The notes beneath the pieces are model-generated. The model was not told where the DNA came from. It did not search any database and saw only the letters and a list, made by a program, of their open reading frames with translations. Source: Planctomycetota bacterium (GTDB taxonomy: Bacteria > Planctomycetota > UBA1135 > GCA-002686595). From it: 64,000 nucleotides of DNA. A program made the translations under genes and the position numbers. The DNA lies in contig DUDB01000059.1 of the NCBI GenBank assembly GCA_012959525.1, positions 17,519-81,518 on the forward strand. Reading direction: 5' to 3'. The number at the start of each line of letters is the position of its first letter. The stretch's first letter is position 1. Of this stretch, positions 38,432 to 46,804 are shown piece after piece.

Positions 38432-39449
38432 AGTTGACGACGACCAGCATCAACTGACCGAAAGGGTAAAAGCCGTTGGCCGTAACAGCCGTAACGTCAT
38501 GGGGATGAAAGGGGAACATACCCTGCTGGTTCATCGTGGTAATGATGTCGGTCGTGGTCCCGGAGGGGACGGGAAAGGTGTCCTTGCGACCAAGATGGAC
38601 TTCGGGGACGTTGTTCCGTGCTGCCACATCGCTGTGAAAACCATGCATGTGTACGGACTGACGAACGCGGCCGAGGTTTCCCATACGGATCAGGACCCGC
38701 TCACCCATCATGGCCGAGACAAGCGTGTCCATGTCGCCAAAGGTGCCGGGGAAGGTCAGCCCATTGACCCGGAAGTAGTTGGCCTCATAGGGACCAGAGA
38801 GGGTTGCGCGCGGGTCGTTCTGGGTGGCATTCCAGCGCTCGTCCGCATCGTCAAAGAGCAGGACGTACTCGCGGTCGAAGCTGGGGCCGCCGTCGTAGAG
38901 AACCTGGTTGCCACTCGCGGGCCGCGAGACGAGTGTCCCTCCGAGGCCAATCGTCGGTCGACCGGCCGCAATCGCCTGACGGGATCCTGTCCCGCTCCCC
39001 TGTGGCCCCTGGGCCGTAGAGAGCAGCCAGGTCCCAGCCGGGGGCATGGCGAACGTAAAGGTATCCGTCTGTCCAGGACGGATCCAAGGGCCACGGGCTA
39101 CCCCGATCACTGCCGGGCGAATGGAAATCGCCAGGGAGTTGGTCACCGTGATGGTCATGCTCACGCCTTCCGTGGCCTCCGCATAGGGCAAGGAGCCACG
39201 GGTCTGTCCGCCACCCAAGGCCTGATACTCGAAGAATGGGATGGTGGCTCCATCGCCAAAGCTGTTGGCTGTCTCGACGGCATCCAAGACCCAGGTGGCG
39301 GGTGCACCCTTGGCACCTGATCCCTTACCCAGGCCCGGAACGCTCAGGGCGCGCTTGGCCGTGGCGCTCGCAGTCAGACCTGCCCCCCCTGCGAGAATGC
39401 CCAGAAGGGTCCTTCGCGAGGGACTGATTGATGAATGAGGGTGATTCAT
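38430..39449 (-). CDS. Multicopper-oxidase-type cupredoxin protein, N-terminal half (Tat-exported)
   Basis: 339 aa from ATG 39449. The start has a Tat signal (SPSRRTLLGILAGGAGLTAS). Two cupredoxin-like domains follow; the second carries VHMHGFH and FPFHPHD, the HxHG and HxH pairs that come from the first domain of classical multicopper oxidases. No HCHxxxHxxxM is present; that set is in the downstream gene. The copper-site parts are thus divided between two genes 12 bases apart. Oxidation substrate unknown. Confidence 0.75.
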   Translation of the reverse strand: MNHPHSSISPSRRTLLGILAGGAGLTASATAKRALSVPGLGKGSGAKGAPATWVLDAVETANSFGDGATIPFFEYQALGGGQTRGSLPYAEATEGVSMTITVTNSLAISIRPAVIGVARGPWIRPGQTDTFTFAMPPAGTWLLSTAQGPQGSGTGSRQAIAAGRPTIGLGGTLVSRPASGNQVLYDGGPSFDREYVLLFDDADERWNATQNDPRATLSGPYEANYFRVNGLTFPGTFGDMDTLVSAMMGERVLIRMGNLGRVRQSVHMHGFHSDVAARNNVPEVHLGRKDTFPVPSGTTTDIITTMNQQGMFPFHPHDVTAVTANGFYPFGQLMLVVVN

Positions 39450-39784
39450 GGTGAGATTCTCATGGAGTGCGGCAGGCAGGCTCATCGGACGATCCGAAAG
39501 CGGAAAATGTGCCCCCGGCCCACATATATTCATCATACCCGCCCCCAAGATACGCGGGGTACGCAACAAGACCCACCGGAGCATGCGGAACACGTCGCAC
39601 GAGTCTCAAAAACGGTCAGTCGAAAGTGCCCGTTGCCCCCCCCCTGGGGGGCCTGAACGGCTACTCCCAGCCCCATGGGACTTCGAAGCCCTTGCTCCCG
39701 CACTTCGATACACTCCGCGGAGAATCGGAGAGCGGGAAGGGATTTCCCCTTCCCGCCTGTTCCGGAGGCCCCTCGAGGGTACGC
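39450..39784. other. Intergenic region upstream of the oxidase pair
   Basis: 335 bases. It holds the hairpin at 39732-39756 and an AT-rich patch (CACATATATTCATCAT near 39520-39537) upstream of the oxidase gene, a possible promoter. No gene is seen. Confidence 0.4.
39732..39756 (-). terminator. Hairpin terminator of the cadherin/Ig-like protein gene
   Basis: Perfect 10-bp stem GCGGGAAGGG/CCCTTCCCGC with a 5-base loop, 28 bases beyond the stop of the minus-strand gene. No T run follows. Confidence 0.55.
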
Positions 39785-42247
39785 CTACCGCTCGTCCAAG
39801 CTGCCGATGCAGGTCACCAGCACGCGCGTGGGGGTGCTCTGGTTACCTGACACATCACTCACCACATAGGTGAAGCTGTCCAATACCACGGAGTCGGAAG
39901 CCGGATTGCGCAACTTTGAAGAGCGCTGATAGGTAACCCAGCCCGTCGCAGGGTCCACGCTCACGGTGCCCAGACGGGGTCCGCTGATCACCGCTACGGA
40001 TGACGGATCCAGGGCAGCCGGGCCGGCCAGGTCGTTGGCCAGAACATCCACAACAAGGCTCTTGGCGCCTGAAGCCATCTCGACCCTGTCGTCGTAACCC
40101 ACCGGAGCCAGTCCCGAGAGCTCCACCGGAAGGGTCACGGAGGCATCGATGTTCAAGGCAGAGAAATCGCTCCGCCCCACGAAGACCAGGCGCGACAGAC
40201 CGTCATAGCGCTGGGTGCTCACAACGGAGCCATCCACAGAAACCTCAAGGGTGCTTGGAGTGGGACGGGTCACGTCGATCTGCTCGATTGACGAGTTGGG
40301 TGTCCAGCTCAGGGTGTAGTCGTAGGCGTCAAGCCCGGTGCCATCCCCATCCCACCCAGCCTCAGGCGGGTTATCGAAGGGCGCACCTGCCAGATTCTCG
40401 CCCAAGGTGCTCACATTCCAAGTCTGGATATTCTTGGCTGCCGTATTGCCGGCCATGTACAACTCCGAGAGGAGGACGACCGCATCGGGAGCCAGCAGAC
40501 TGGCGTCAAAATTCACGTTCTTGAGGTGCACAAACGTGGACTGGTGGGCGTTCACAAGCACTCCCCTTCGGGTGGCTCCCGTGATTCTCACGCCCCAGAT
40601 GCCCTTGGTCAGGGCACCGCCATCCACATTGATCAGCGCGTAGGAACCCGGCGGGGTTTGCACGTCCAGCATGCGCGCTGCCTGGAAGTCCGCGTTGGTC
40701 ACGGCAAACACGTTCAGTGAGGGATCGCCACCCACCAAAGTGAGCACGCCGTTCATCATCGTCGTGGTTCCCGTCGGAGGCAGCAGGCCCCAACCACGGG
40801 ATCGATTCTGCAGGTCGCGTTTGGCCGCGAAGAAATCGATCGGGCAACCCTGGCGAGGAGCCTGTGAAGAATCGAGGAACGTGACCGAGTTGTCTACTTT
40901 GTGAGTCGTGCAGTACACCGCGTTGCCGTGGCCGACGATTCCGTTGAACGCGCGCAGGACAGCCCCCGAAACCACCACATCATCAGTGCTGACCAGGTTG
41001 GGGTTGGTAGCCATGGAAAACTGGTTGAGGCGCACGGGTCCGCCGCCCGCGATGCGCCCATCCACCTGGCTGTACCAGACCTTGGCCTGCTTAATGCCGA
41101 AGATGTCGAAGGGAGTAGCCGCACCCAGTGCAGTTCCGACGCTCAGGGAGGAGCTGTCCCCGGCACCGATCGGACCACCGGAGCCAAAGTTGCCTCGGTC
41201 GTCCATGGTCAAGGAAACGACAACCCCTCCGCCGGAGCCGGGATCCTCGTTGTAGACCAGGTGGCCCAGCGCCGTGCTGATGCCGGACACCGTGCCCTCC
41301 ATGGTCATGAAGGCGTCATTCACGCCATCGCCGATGAGGAAGTTCACGACGCCAGCTGAATCGGGAAGGGACATGGTCCCCTCGTTGCAGGCCAGCGATG
41401 CCTCCATGATCATGGTCATGCCAGAGGCGCCATCCCCCTCACGGGTATCCACGTCGTCCACGCCGTTGCCGTAGAGGTGATAGACGCCCAAGCTGTCGAT
41501 AACCCAGCCATCGGCGAGCCCCGCGAGGGGGCCGTCGTTGATGGGCAGCAACGTGGCAACACCTGAATCAGGCTGACTGGTGTCATCGCCCCCGTTGGCC
41601 ACGCCACCGTCATCGCTGAGCACCACGAACAGGTTGGCAGTACCGTGCTGGTCGGGGGCCACGGTGAAAGAGATGTCACCCGAAGCGGCATCAACGGTCG
41701 GGGGCACGCTGAAGAGCCCCGGGTTGTCCGTAGCTACACTGAAACTCATGGCCTGCCCTGCCTCATCAGAAGGCCCTGCGGACATGGCCGTTGCCCAGCC
41801 AGCAAGGAGGCCCGCTCCCGAGTCCTCGTTGACGCTGATGGCCGCGCCAGCGGTGAAAGTGGGCTCATCGTTGACCGCGGACAGGGTGACGGACACCGAA
41901 GTCACTGCCGACTGGCCCTGGTCGGTCACCAGCTGCACGGTGAGGTTGGCGATACCGTTCGCATCGGCGGCGCTTGCGAACGTCAGGCTGCCGCTACCCA
42001 AATCAACCGCCGGCACAAGGCTGAAGAGGCTGGCGTCATCCACAACCACATCAAAGCGGGCGTTGGTCCCGCCCTGCAGATCCACGTCCTGGGCCCAAGC
42101 AGTGGCCGTAAAATTGCCCACATCCTCCAAGCTACCGATGTCAGGCCCCGCGGTGAAACTGGGGTCTTGAGCGTTGGCGGGAGCGGTGACTGCGAGAGAC
42201 GCGAGCAGGGCCAAGGCCCCGACGGAGAACGGTTGAGTTTCAAACAT
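39785..42247 (-). CDS. Secreted cadherin/VCBS- and Ig-like-repeat protein
   Basis: 820 aa with a signal peptide ending near APANAQ. The N-terminal third has cadherin-like/VCBS repeat units with the ISVNEDSG and SLEDVGNFTATAWA motifs and LSAVNDEPTFTAG linkers. The C-terminal part has a bacterial Ig unit (VDVLANDLAGPAALDPSSV). The middle is unassigned. Likely a surface or extracellular protein; no catalytic site is visible. Confidence 0.8.
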   Translation of the reverse strand: MFETQPFSVGALALLASLAVTAPANAQDPSFTAGPDIGSLEDVGNFTATAWAQDVDLQGGTNARFDVVVDDASLFSLVPAVDLGSGSLTFASAADANGIANLTVQLVTDQGQSAVTSVSVTLSAVNDEPTFTAGAAISVNEDSGAGLLAGWATAMSAGPSDEAGQAMSFSVATDNPGLFSVPPTVDAASGDISFTVAPDQHGTANLFVVLSDDGGVANGGDDTSQPDSGVATLLPINDGPLAGLADGWVIDSLGVYHLYGNGVDDVDTREGDGASGMTMIMEASLACNEGTMSLPDSAGVVNFLIGDGVNDAFMTMEGTVSGISTALGHLVYNEDPGSGGGVVVSLTMDDRGNFGSGGPIGAGDSSSLSVGTALGAATPFDIFGIKQAKVWYSQVDGRIAGGGPVRLNQFSMATNPNLVSTDDVVVSGAVLRAFNGIVGHGNAVYCTTHKVDNSVTFLDSSQAPRQGCPIDFFAAKRDLQNRSRGWGLLPPTGTTTMMNGVLTLVGGDPSLNVFAVTNADFQAARMLDVQTPPGSYALINVDGGALTKGIWGVRITGATRRGVLVNAHQSTFVHLKNVNFDASLLAPDAVVLLSELYMAGNTAAKNIQTWNVSTLGENLAGAPFDNPPEAGWDGDGTGLDAYDYTLSWTPNSSIEQIDVTRPTPSTLEVSVDGSVVSTQRYDGLSRLVFVGRSDFSALNIDASVTLPVELSGLAPVGYDDRVEMASGAKSLVVDVLANDLAGPAALDPSSVAVISGPRLGTVSVDPATGWVTYQRSSKLRNPASDSVVLDSFTYVVSDVSGNQSTPTRVLVTCIGSLDER

Positions 42248-42586
42248 GGAAGCGGGAAAGGGAAAGGGACGGCGGAACCTTCAGGGGAATGAACGAATAC
42301 CCATAATGGGACACCGTAGATTATGTACATATATGGGACTTTTCCTCCCGCCTCATTCATTTTCTTTCGGCATCCAGGAAGGGGCTGGCCTGGGCCCATC
42401 ACTAATCTCGCAAGTGGATTGAGAGCGAAATTCCGCTTGGCCCCCTCTTGGAGCCTTGCAGAGGCTTCTCCTCGTCGAGGCCACGGGCACGCCCAAAGGG
42501 CGCGTCCCGAACGGCGTGGCAATTCAGGCAGCCCTTTGAGCGCCGCTGATCCTCTCTACGAACGGAAGCCCGAAGAAAACCCCATC
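42248..42586. other. Intergenic region
   Basis: 339 bases between the BMC operon end and the cadherin/Ig-like gene. An AT-rich island near 42310-42345 (ATTATGTACATATATGGG) is the likely promoter area of the latter. The rest shows no gene. Confidence 0.4.
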
Positions 42587-43951
42587 TCAGTTCCTGTAGG
42601 ACTGGATGGGAGCGGGAATTCGACCACCCCGCGCGTGCAGGACTGCGCAGGAAAACCGCCCGGGGTCCTGCACGATCGCGGTCCCCAGCAGCCCACCCCA
42701 CTCCACTTTTTCCCCGGCACCCTTGCCGGGCACCGGGATGATGCGCACCGCCGTGGTCTTGTTGTTCACCATGCCAATGGCCATTTCGTCCGCGATGATG
42801 CCCGTCAAGGTCGCCACCGAGGTATCCCCGGGGACGGCCACCATATCCAAGCCCACGGAGCAAACGGTTGTCATCGCTTCCAGCTTGGCCAGGGAGAGAG
42901 CCCCCGCCTCCACGGCAGCGATCATGCCCGCGTCCTCCGACACGGGAATGAAAGCACCGGACAGCCCGCCCACACTTGAGGAAGCCATGGCCCCCCCCTT
43001 CTTCACCGCATCGGTCAAGAGCGCGAGTGCCGCCGTGGTGCCCGGGGCCCCGGTGCAATCCACTCCGATCAACTCCAGAATATCGGAGACCGAATCCCCA
43101 ATCGCTGGAGTCGGTGCAAGGGACACGTCAACGATACCGAAGGATGTGCCCAAGCGCCGCGCCGCCTCACGCCCGACAAGTTCACCCATGCGCGTCACCT
43201 TGAAGGCCGTGCGCTTGATGGTCTCCGCCACGGCCAGCAGATCCACGTCGCTGCCCAAGCGATCCAGAGCAGAACGCACGACCCCCGGCCCTGAGACGCC
43301 TACGCTGAGCACGGTTTCTCCCTCCCCCACACCGATGTGGGCACCGGCCACGAAGGGATTATCCTCTACCGGATTGGCGAAGCAGACCAGCTTGGCACAA
43401 CCCAGTCCTCCGCTGTCGGCTGTCAGCGCAGCAGTCTCTAGTACCACCTCGCTGAAGCGCACGACGGCGTCCATGTTGATGCCGGCCCGGGTCGAGGCCA
43501 GGCTCACCGAGGCACACACGTGCTCAGTCTCAGCCAAGGCCCTGGGGATCGAGTCGAATAGGGCCTTATCAGCGTTCGTGAAGCCCTTGTGCACGTAGGA
43601 ACTGAAGCCTCCGATGAAGTCGACGCCCACCTCTTTGGCAGCCAAGTCCAGAGCACGCGCGATGGGGGTCAGATCTTCGGCCCCCGAGGCGGCAGCCACC
43701 AAGGAGATGGGCGTCACGGCGATGCGCTTGTTGACGATAGGCACTCCGTAGTCCGCTGCGATGGAGTCAGCCGTGGCCACAAGGTCTCGGGCGTGATGGA
43801 GAACCTTGGTGTAGATCTTCTCGCAGGTGCTCTCCAGACTCGGATCAGCGCAGTCAAGCAGGTTGATCCCTAGGGTGGTAGTCCGAATGTCGAGCGTCTC
43901 AAGCTCGACCATCCGCACGGTCTCGAGGATTTCCTGGTCGGTGAATGTCAC
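42587..43951 (-). CDS. DUF711/UPF0210 ('PFL family') protein in a BMC operon
   Basis: 454 aa, full family length. Typical features are [10 protein letters not shown] at the N-terminus, [27 protein letters not shown], a long Gly-rich region [38 protein letters not shown], and the family end FGGLLG-like/[13 protein letters not shown]. The biochemical activity of the family is unknown; databases label it PFL family because of fold similarity to pyruvate-formate lyase, but no glycyl-radical motif is present. DUF711 genes commonly sit next to a small ACT-domain gene, as here. What is unusual is that the pair forms the end of a BMC shell operon. It could be the encapsulated enzyme or a regulator. 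Confidence 0.92.
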   Translation of the reverse strand: MTFTDQEILETVRMVELETLDIRTTTLGINLLDCADPSLESTCEKIYTKVLHHARDLVATADSIAADYGVPIVNKRIAVTPISLVAAASGAEDLTPIARALDLAAKEVGVDFIGGFSSYVHKGFTNADKALFDSIPRALAETEHVCASVSLASTRAGINMDAVVRFSEVVLETAALTADSGGLGCAKLVCFANPVEDNPFVAGAHIGVGEGETVLSVGVSGPGVVRSALDRLGSDVDLLAVAETIKRTAFKVTRMGELVGREAARRLGTSFGIVDVSLAPTPAIGDSVSDILELIGVDCTGAPGTTAALALLTDAVKKGGAMASSSVGGLSGAFIPVSEDAGMIAAVEAGALSLAKLEAMTTVCSVGLDMVAVPGDTSVATLTGIIADEMAIGMVNNKTTAVRIIPVPGKGAGEKVEWGGLLGTAIVQDPGRFSCAVLHARGGRIPAPIQSYRN

Positions 43952-43965
43952 GGCAGAGTTCGGGT

Positions 43966-44469
43966 CTAGATGCGGTGCATGAAGCGGAAAACGCGCTCGT
44001 GCATGACACGCACGACAAAGTCATCACTTCCGCCGAGGGCGTCCATGCGCTCCTTGAACAAGCCGAACCCACCCGCGGCGTCGGGAAGATCCACGGTAAG
44101 GGCCATGTGGAAATACCCCTCCACGGTGTGCTGGGAAACTTCACGGACGTCCGCGCCAGCATCTCCGAGAGCCGTTGTGATCTCGGCCAGGATACCGGGG
44201 CGGTTCTTGCCCACGGCGGTCACGACCACTCCCGTCTCGGAGCCCGCGGGTTCGGGAATGTGTGGCAGATTGTCGAGAGCACGCCGAGCATCGGGCCCCC
44301 GGTTGGGCTCGGGCTCGCTGTAGCTCTGACCGTCCGAACGGCGCAGGTTCACACCCGTCTCTTCGGCCACCTCAAGAGCCTGGGGCGTCACGATGGTCTC
44401 GGAGTCGAGCACTAGTTCCCCATCGCTCACGCGACGGATATCCTCAGAAGTTACGAATCGGCGCGTCAT
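43966..44469 (-). CDS. ACT-domain protein with BMC-associated N-terminal segment
   Basis: 167 aa. The C-terminal part (about residues 78-165) is an ACT domain of the GcvR/UPF0237 type, beginning [20 protein letters not shown]. The first 45 residues are a separate module with [11 protein letters not shown] followed by [19 protein letters not shown]; this resembles the short N-terminal module (T-E-E-x-hydrophobic-R, then TPxAxxxAxExgI) seen in several BMC-associated proteins such as EutT. Stand-alone ACT partners of DUF711 proteins normally lack it (about 90 aa). The module could target the protein to the shell. 14 bases before the DUF711 gene. Confidence 0.82.
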   Translation of the reverse strand: MTRRFVTSEDIRRVSDGELVLDSETIVTPQALEVAEETGVNLRRSDGQSYSEPEPNRGPDARRALDNLPHIPEPAGSETGVVVTAVGKNRPGILAEITTALGDAGADVREVSQHTVEGYFHMALTVDLPDAAGGFGLFKERMDALGGSDDFVVRVMHERVFRFMHRI

Positions 44470-44472
44470 GAC

Positions 44473-45069
44473 CTAAAGGAACCGCACCAGATCTGCATGG
44501 GGTCTAGGGATCACGACCTGCCGTACAAGCTGCCCCGCCTCCTGGGCACCCCCTGCTGCAGCGGCTACCGATGAGCGCACATCGCTCACCTCACCCGTCA
44601 TGGAGACGTAGCTCTTGCCGCCAAGGCCATTGGCGATGCGCAGCTCCAAGAGGTCAACGGTAGCGCACTTCAGAGCTTGATCAGCAGCCTGAATGCAGGA
44701 CGCGACCGTTCTCGTTTCCACCACACCCACGGCATCCAGGGTGCCATTGATACTGACGTCTTCACGGCAGAGTGCATCCAGTGCGCGCGGGTGCACCTGA
44801 GGAATCAGGAGCTGATCGACCAGCTCGCATGCCGCCAGCTCCGCCCCGCGCGCCAGCGCGCTGGTCAGATCCTGCACCGTGCCACTGAAGAGCAGCACGT
44901 ACTTGCCCGGTTGGACGTGGGTTGCGACGAGCAGTTCAATGTCCGCCTCCCACAGTATGGCGTCCGCCACTTCCATGCCACGCGCCACGGAGCCCAGCTC
45001 TAGGACGGCGATGGCCTCCTTCAGTGTGGCGTCCTCGCACAGGTGGGGGTTCTTATCGTTGCGATTCAT
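44473..45069 (-). CDS. Tandem-BMC-domain shell protein (BMC-T)
   Basis: 198 aa with two BMC domains: AIAVLELGSVARGMEVADAI at about 16-95 and AVGVVETRTVASCIQAADQA at about 108-190, each with the usual VIPRPH-like end (LIPQVHPRA and VIPRPHADL). Trimers of such proteins form pseudohexameric tiles of a bacterial microcompartment shell, often with a large gated pore. Part of the nine-gene operon 48954-42587; 3-base gap to the ACT gene. Confidence 0.92.
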   Translation of the reverse strand: MNRNDKNPHLCEDATLKEAIAVLELGSVARGMEVADAILWEADIELLVATHVQPGKYVLLFSGTVQDLTSALARGAELAACELVDQLLIPQVHPRALDALCREDVSINGTLDAVGVVETRTVASCIQAADQALKCATVDLLELRIANGLGGKSYVSMTGEVSDVRSSVAAAAGGAQEAGQLVRQVVIPRPHADLVRFL

Positions 45070-45083
45070 GTGTATCTCCGTGC

Positions 45084-45401
45084 CTAGTTAGCAGGCAGGT
45101 CCTCTTCTTGGGTGGTCCCGACGGCTCGCCCGTTGGCGAGCTCCATACGATCGATGATGGCGGCCACGGCGGTCTGAAATCCGATGTCGTGTCCGCGACC
45201 CATGACGTGGCGCGCCGCACGGCCATGGACGACGAGCACCCGCTCGCCAATACCGGCGCCGATAGGATCCGCAGCCACGTAGGTCTCCGCCGACATGTCC
45301 CCCCCGGCGGTCAGGGGTTGAATGACGAGAAAGCGCAGGCCCTCAAGGGTGGCGTCTTTCTGGGTGGCCCAGACGTGTCCGACAACGGTGCCCACGTGCA
45401 T
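45084..45401 (-). CDS. BMC vertex protein (EutN/CcmL type, BMC-P)
   Basis: 105 aa pentamer-forming vertex protein. Signature strands are VGTVVGHVWATQKDATLEG, FLVIQPL, VAADPIGAGIGERVLVVHGRAAR and AAIIDRMEL. Pentamers cap the vertices of a BMC shell. Its ATG shares a base with the TGA of the previous BMC-P gene (TGATG). Confidence 0.95.
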   Translation of the reverse strand: MHVGTVVGHVWATQKDATLEGLRFLVIQPLTAGGDMSAETYVAADPIGAGIGERVLVVHGRAARHVMGRGHDIGFQTAVAAIIDRMELANGRAVGTTQEEDLPAN

Positions 45402-45742
45402 CAGTCCTTACCCCCCTTGCCAGCGAGAGCGGCCGGAGATTCCATGCGCCAGTGCTCGGGAGCCGAGGGCACGTCGAAGTCGTCGACGATACCCACGATG
45501 GCAGCCTCAATGGCGAAATCGCCGTCCCCTCCGCAGGCCACTCGGGCAGCTTTCCCGAAGGCCACCAGCACGTGCTCACCCACGGCGGCCCCCATGGGAT
45601 CGGCGGCCACAACCGGGGTCACTTTGGGCGCTCCGGGATTACGGCGCTCATCAAGTGCTTCGATCACCAGCAATCGCTTGCCCTCCAGGTCGACGCTCTT
45701 GCGCGTGGCCCAAACCTGTCCGATGACGCGTCCGAGAAACAC
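45401..45742 (-). CDS. BMC vertex protein (EutN/CcmL type, BMC-P)
   Basis: 113 aa with the same vertex-protein signature: LGRVIGQVWATRKSVDLEG, LLVIEAL, VAADPMGAAVGEHVLVAFGKAAR and AAIVGIVDDF. It diverges from the neighbouring BMC-P in the loop before VAADP (longer by a few residues) and the C-terminus. Several BMC-P paralogues per locus are usual in planctomycete BMC loci. Confidence 0.95.
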   Translation of the reverse strand: MFLGRVIGQVWATRKSVDLEGKRLLVIEALDERRNPGAPKVTPVVAADPMGAAVGEHVLVAFGKAARVACGGDGDFAIEAAIVGIVDDFDVPSAPEHWRMESPAALAGKGGKD

Positions 45743-45744
45743 GG

Positions 45745-46392
45745 CTAGCGGCCCTCCCCGTGATCGCGCCCCTGGATTCCACCCAGAGCACGGCGCACAG
45801 CAGCCACGGCCTCATCGATCTCGGCGTCACTGCCCGCCAGTCGCAGACGGCCCACGGCCCCTTCCGCCCCAAGACCCACCAGCCGTACGCGGGAGGCCTT
45901 CTCGGCCTCGTTAGCCGCCAGGGTCACATACACCGCTGGGTTCACCTCCAACGTGTAGAGAGCATCGTCCCCCAACACGAGCATCCCGGCCCGAGTGCGA
46001 TTCAGAAGCATGGCCTGGTGAGGCGACACCTTGCGGATGACATCATCGGTCAAGATCTGTGGCGCCAGGGCATCGCTGAGTATTACGCCAGCCTCTTCCA
46101 GCATCAGCTCCCCGGCATGGATCACCTGCCCCTGATCGGCTCCGTGCACTTCCAGGGTGCCGTAGTGCCGCTCCGTGATGAGTGCTCCTGGAGTCACGTC
46201 GCAAGCCTTGAGAGCCCGATCTAACAGCCGGTTGACCACGATCCCCGGGCACACCTCCAACCAGAACGCACTCTCCCCCGCCACGGGGAAGTAGCCGTCG
46301 GAGTTGGCCGCGCAGGTCGCGGCAAACTGCGGCTGCATCTGATCGATGTGCACGGCGCCGCGCAACTCGATGGCCTTTTGATTAGAGCTCAT
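45745..46392 (-). CDS. Divergent tandem BMC-like protein
   Basis: 215 aa. Two diverged BMC-like units can be seen: about 45-105 (EVCPGIVVNRLLDRALKACD, then VHGADQGQVIHAGELMLEEAG) and about 146-205 (EVNPAVYVTLAANEAEKASR, then LAGSDAEIDEAVAAVRRAL). This matches a class of BMC-domain proteins I associate with planctomycete loci. Both pore-side loops differ strongly from the other shell proteins of this operon. A shell role is inferred; 2-base gap to the following BMC-P gene. Confidence 0.75.
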   Translation of the reverse strand: MSSNQKAIELRGAVHIDQMQPQFAATCAANSDGYFPVAGESAFWLEVCPGIVVNRLLDRALKACDVTPGALITERHYGTLEVHGADQGQVIHAGELMLEEAGVILSDALAPQILTDDVIRKVSPHQAMLLNRTRAGMLVLGDDALYTLEVNPAVYVTLAANEAEKASRVRLVGLGAEGAVGRLRLAGSDAEIDEAVAAVRRALGGIQGRDHGEGR

Positions 46393-46434
46393 TAGAGAGT
46401 GTGGGGATGCGGGGGCGTAGCCCCGACCCGAACG

Positions 46435-46728
<294 letters not shown>

Positions 46729-46804
46729 CGTTTACGTTCCGTTCTTGAGGTCAGGGTCTGGGTTCAAACTTGGAAATGAAGGTGAATGGAAATGAGCACG
46801 CGCA

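Noticed and set aside
38430..38432. In-frame TAG between the two oxidase genes as a recoded stop or nonsense mutation
   Set aside because: AGGAGG with ideal spacing before ATG 38417 overlaps the TAG, so separate initiation explains the arrangement.
42310..42345. AT-rich island with ATATATG similar to the one near 39525, as a shared operator
   Set aside because: Only about 8 bases are shared, and AT-rich promoter patches can look alike. Not enough to claim a site.
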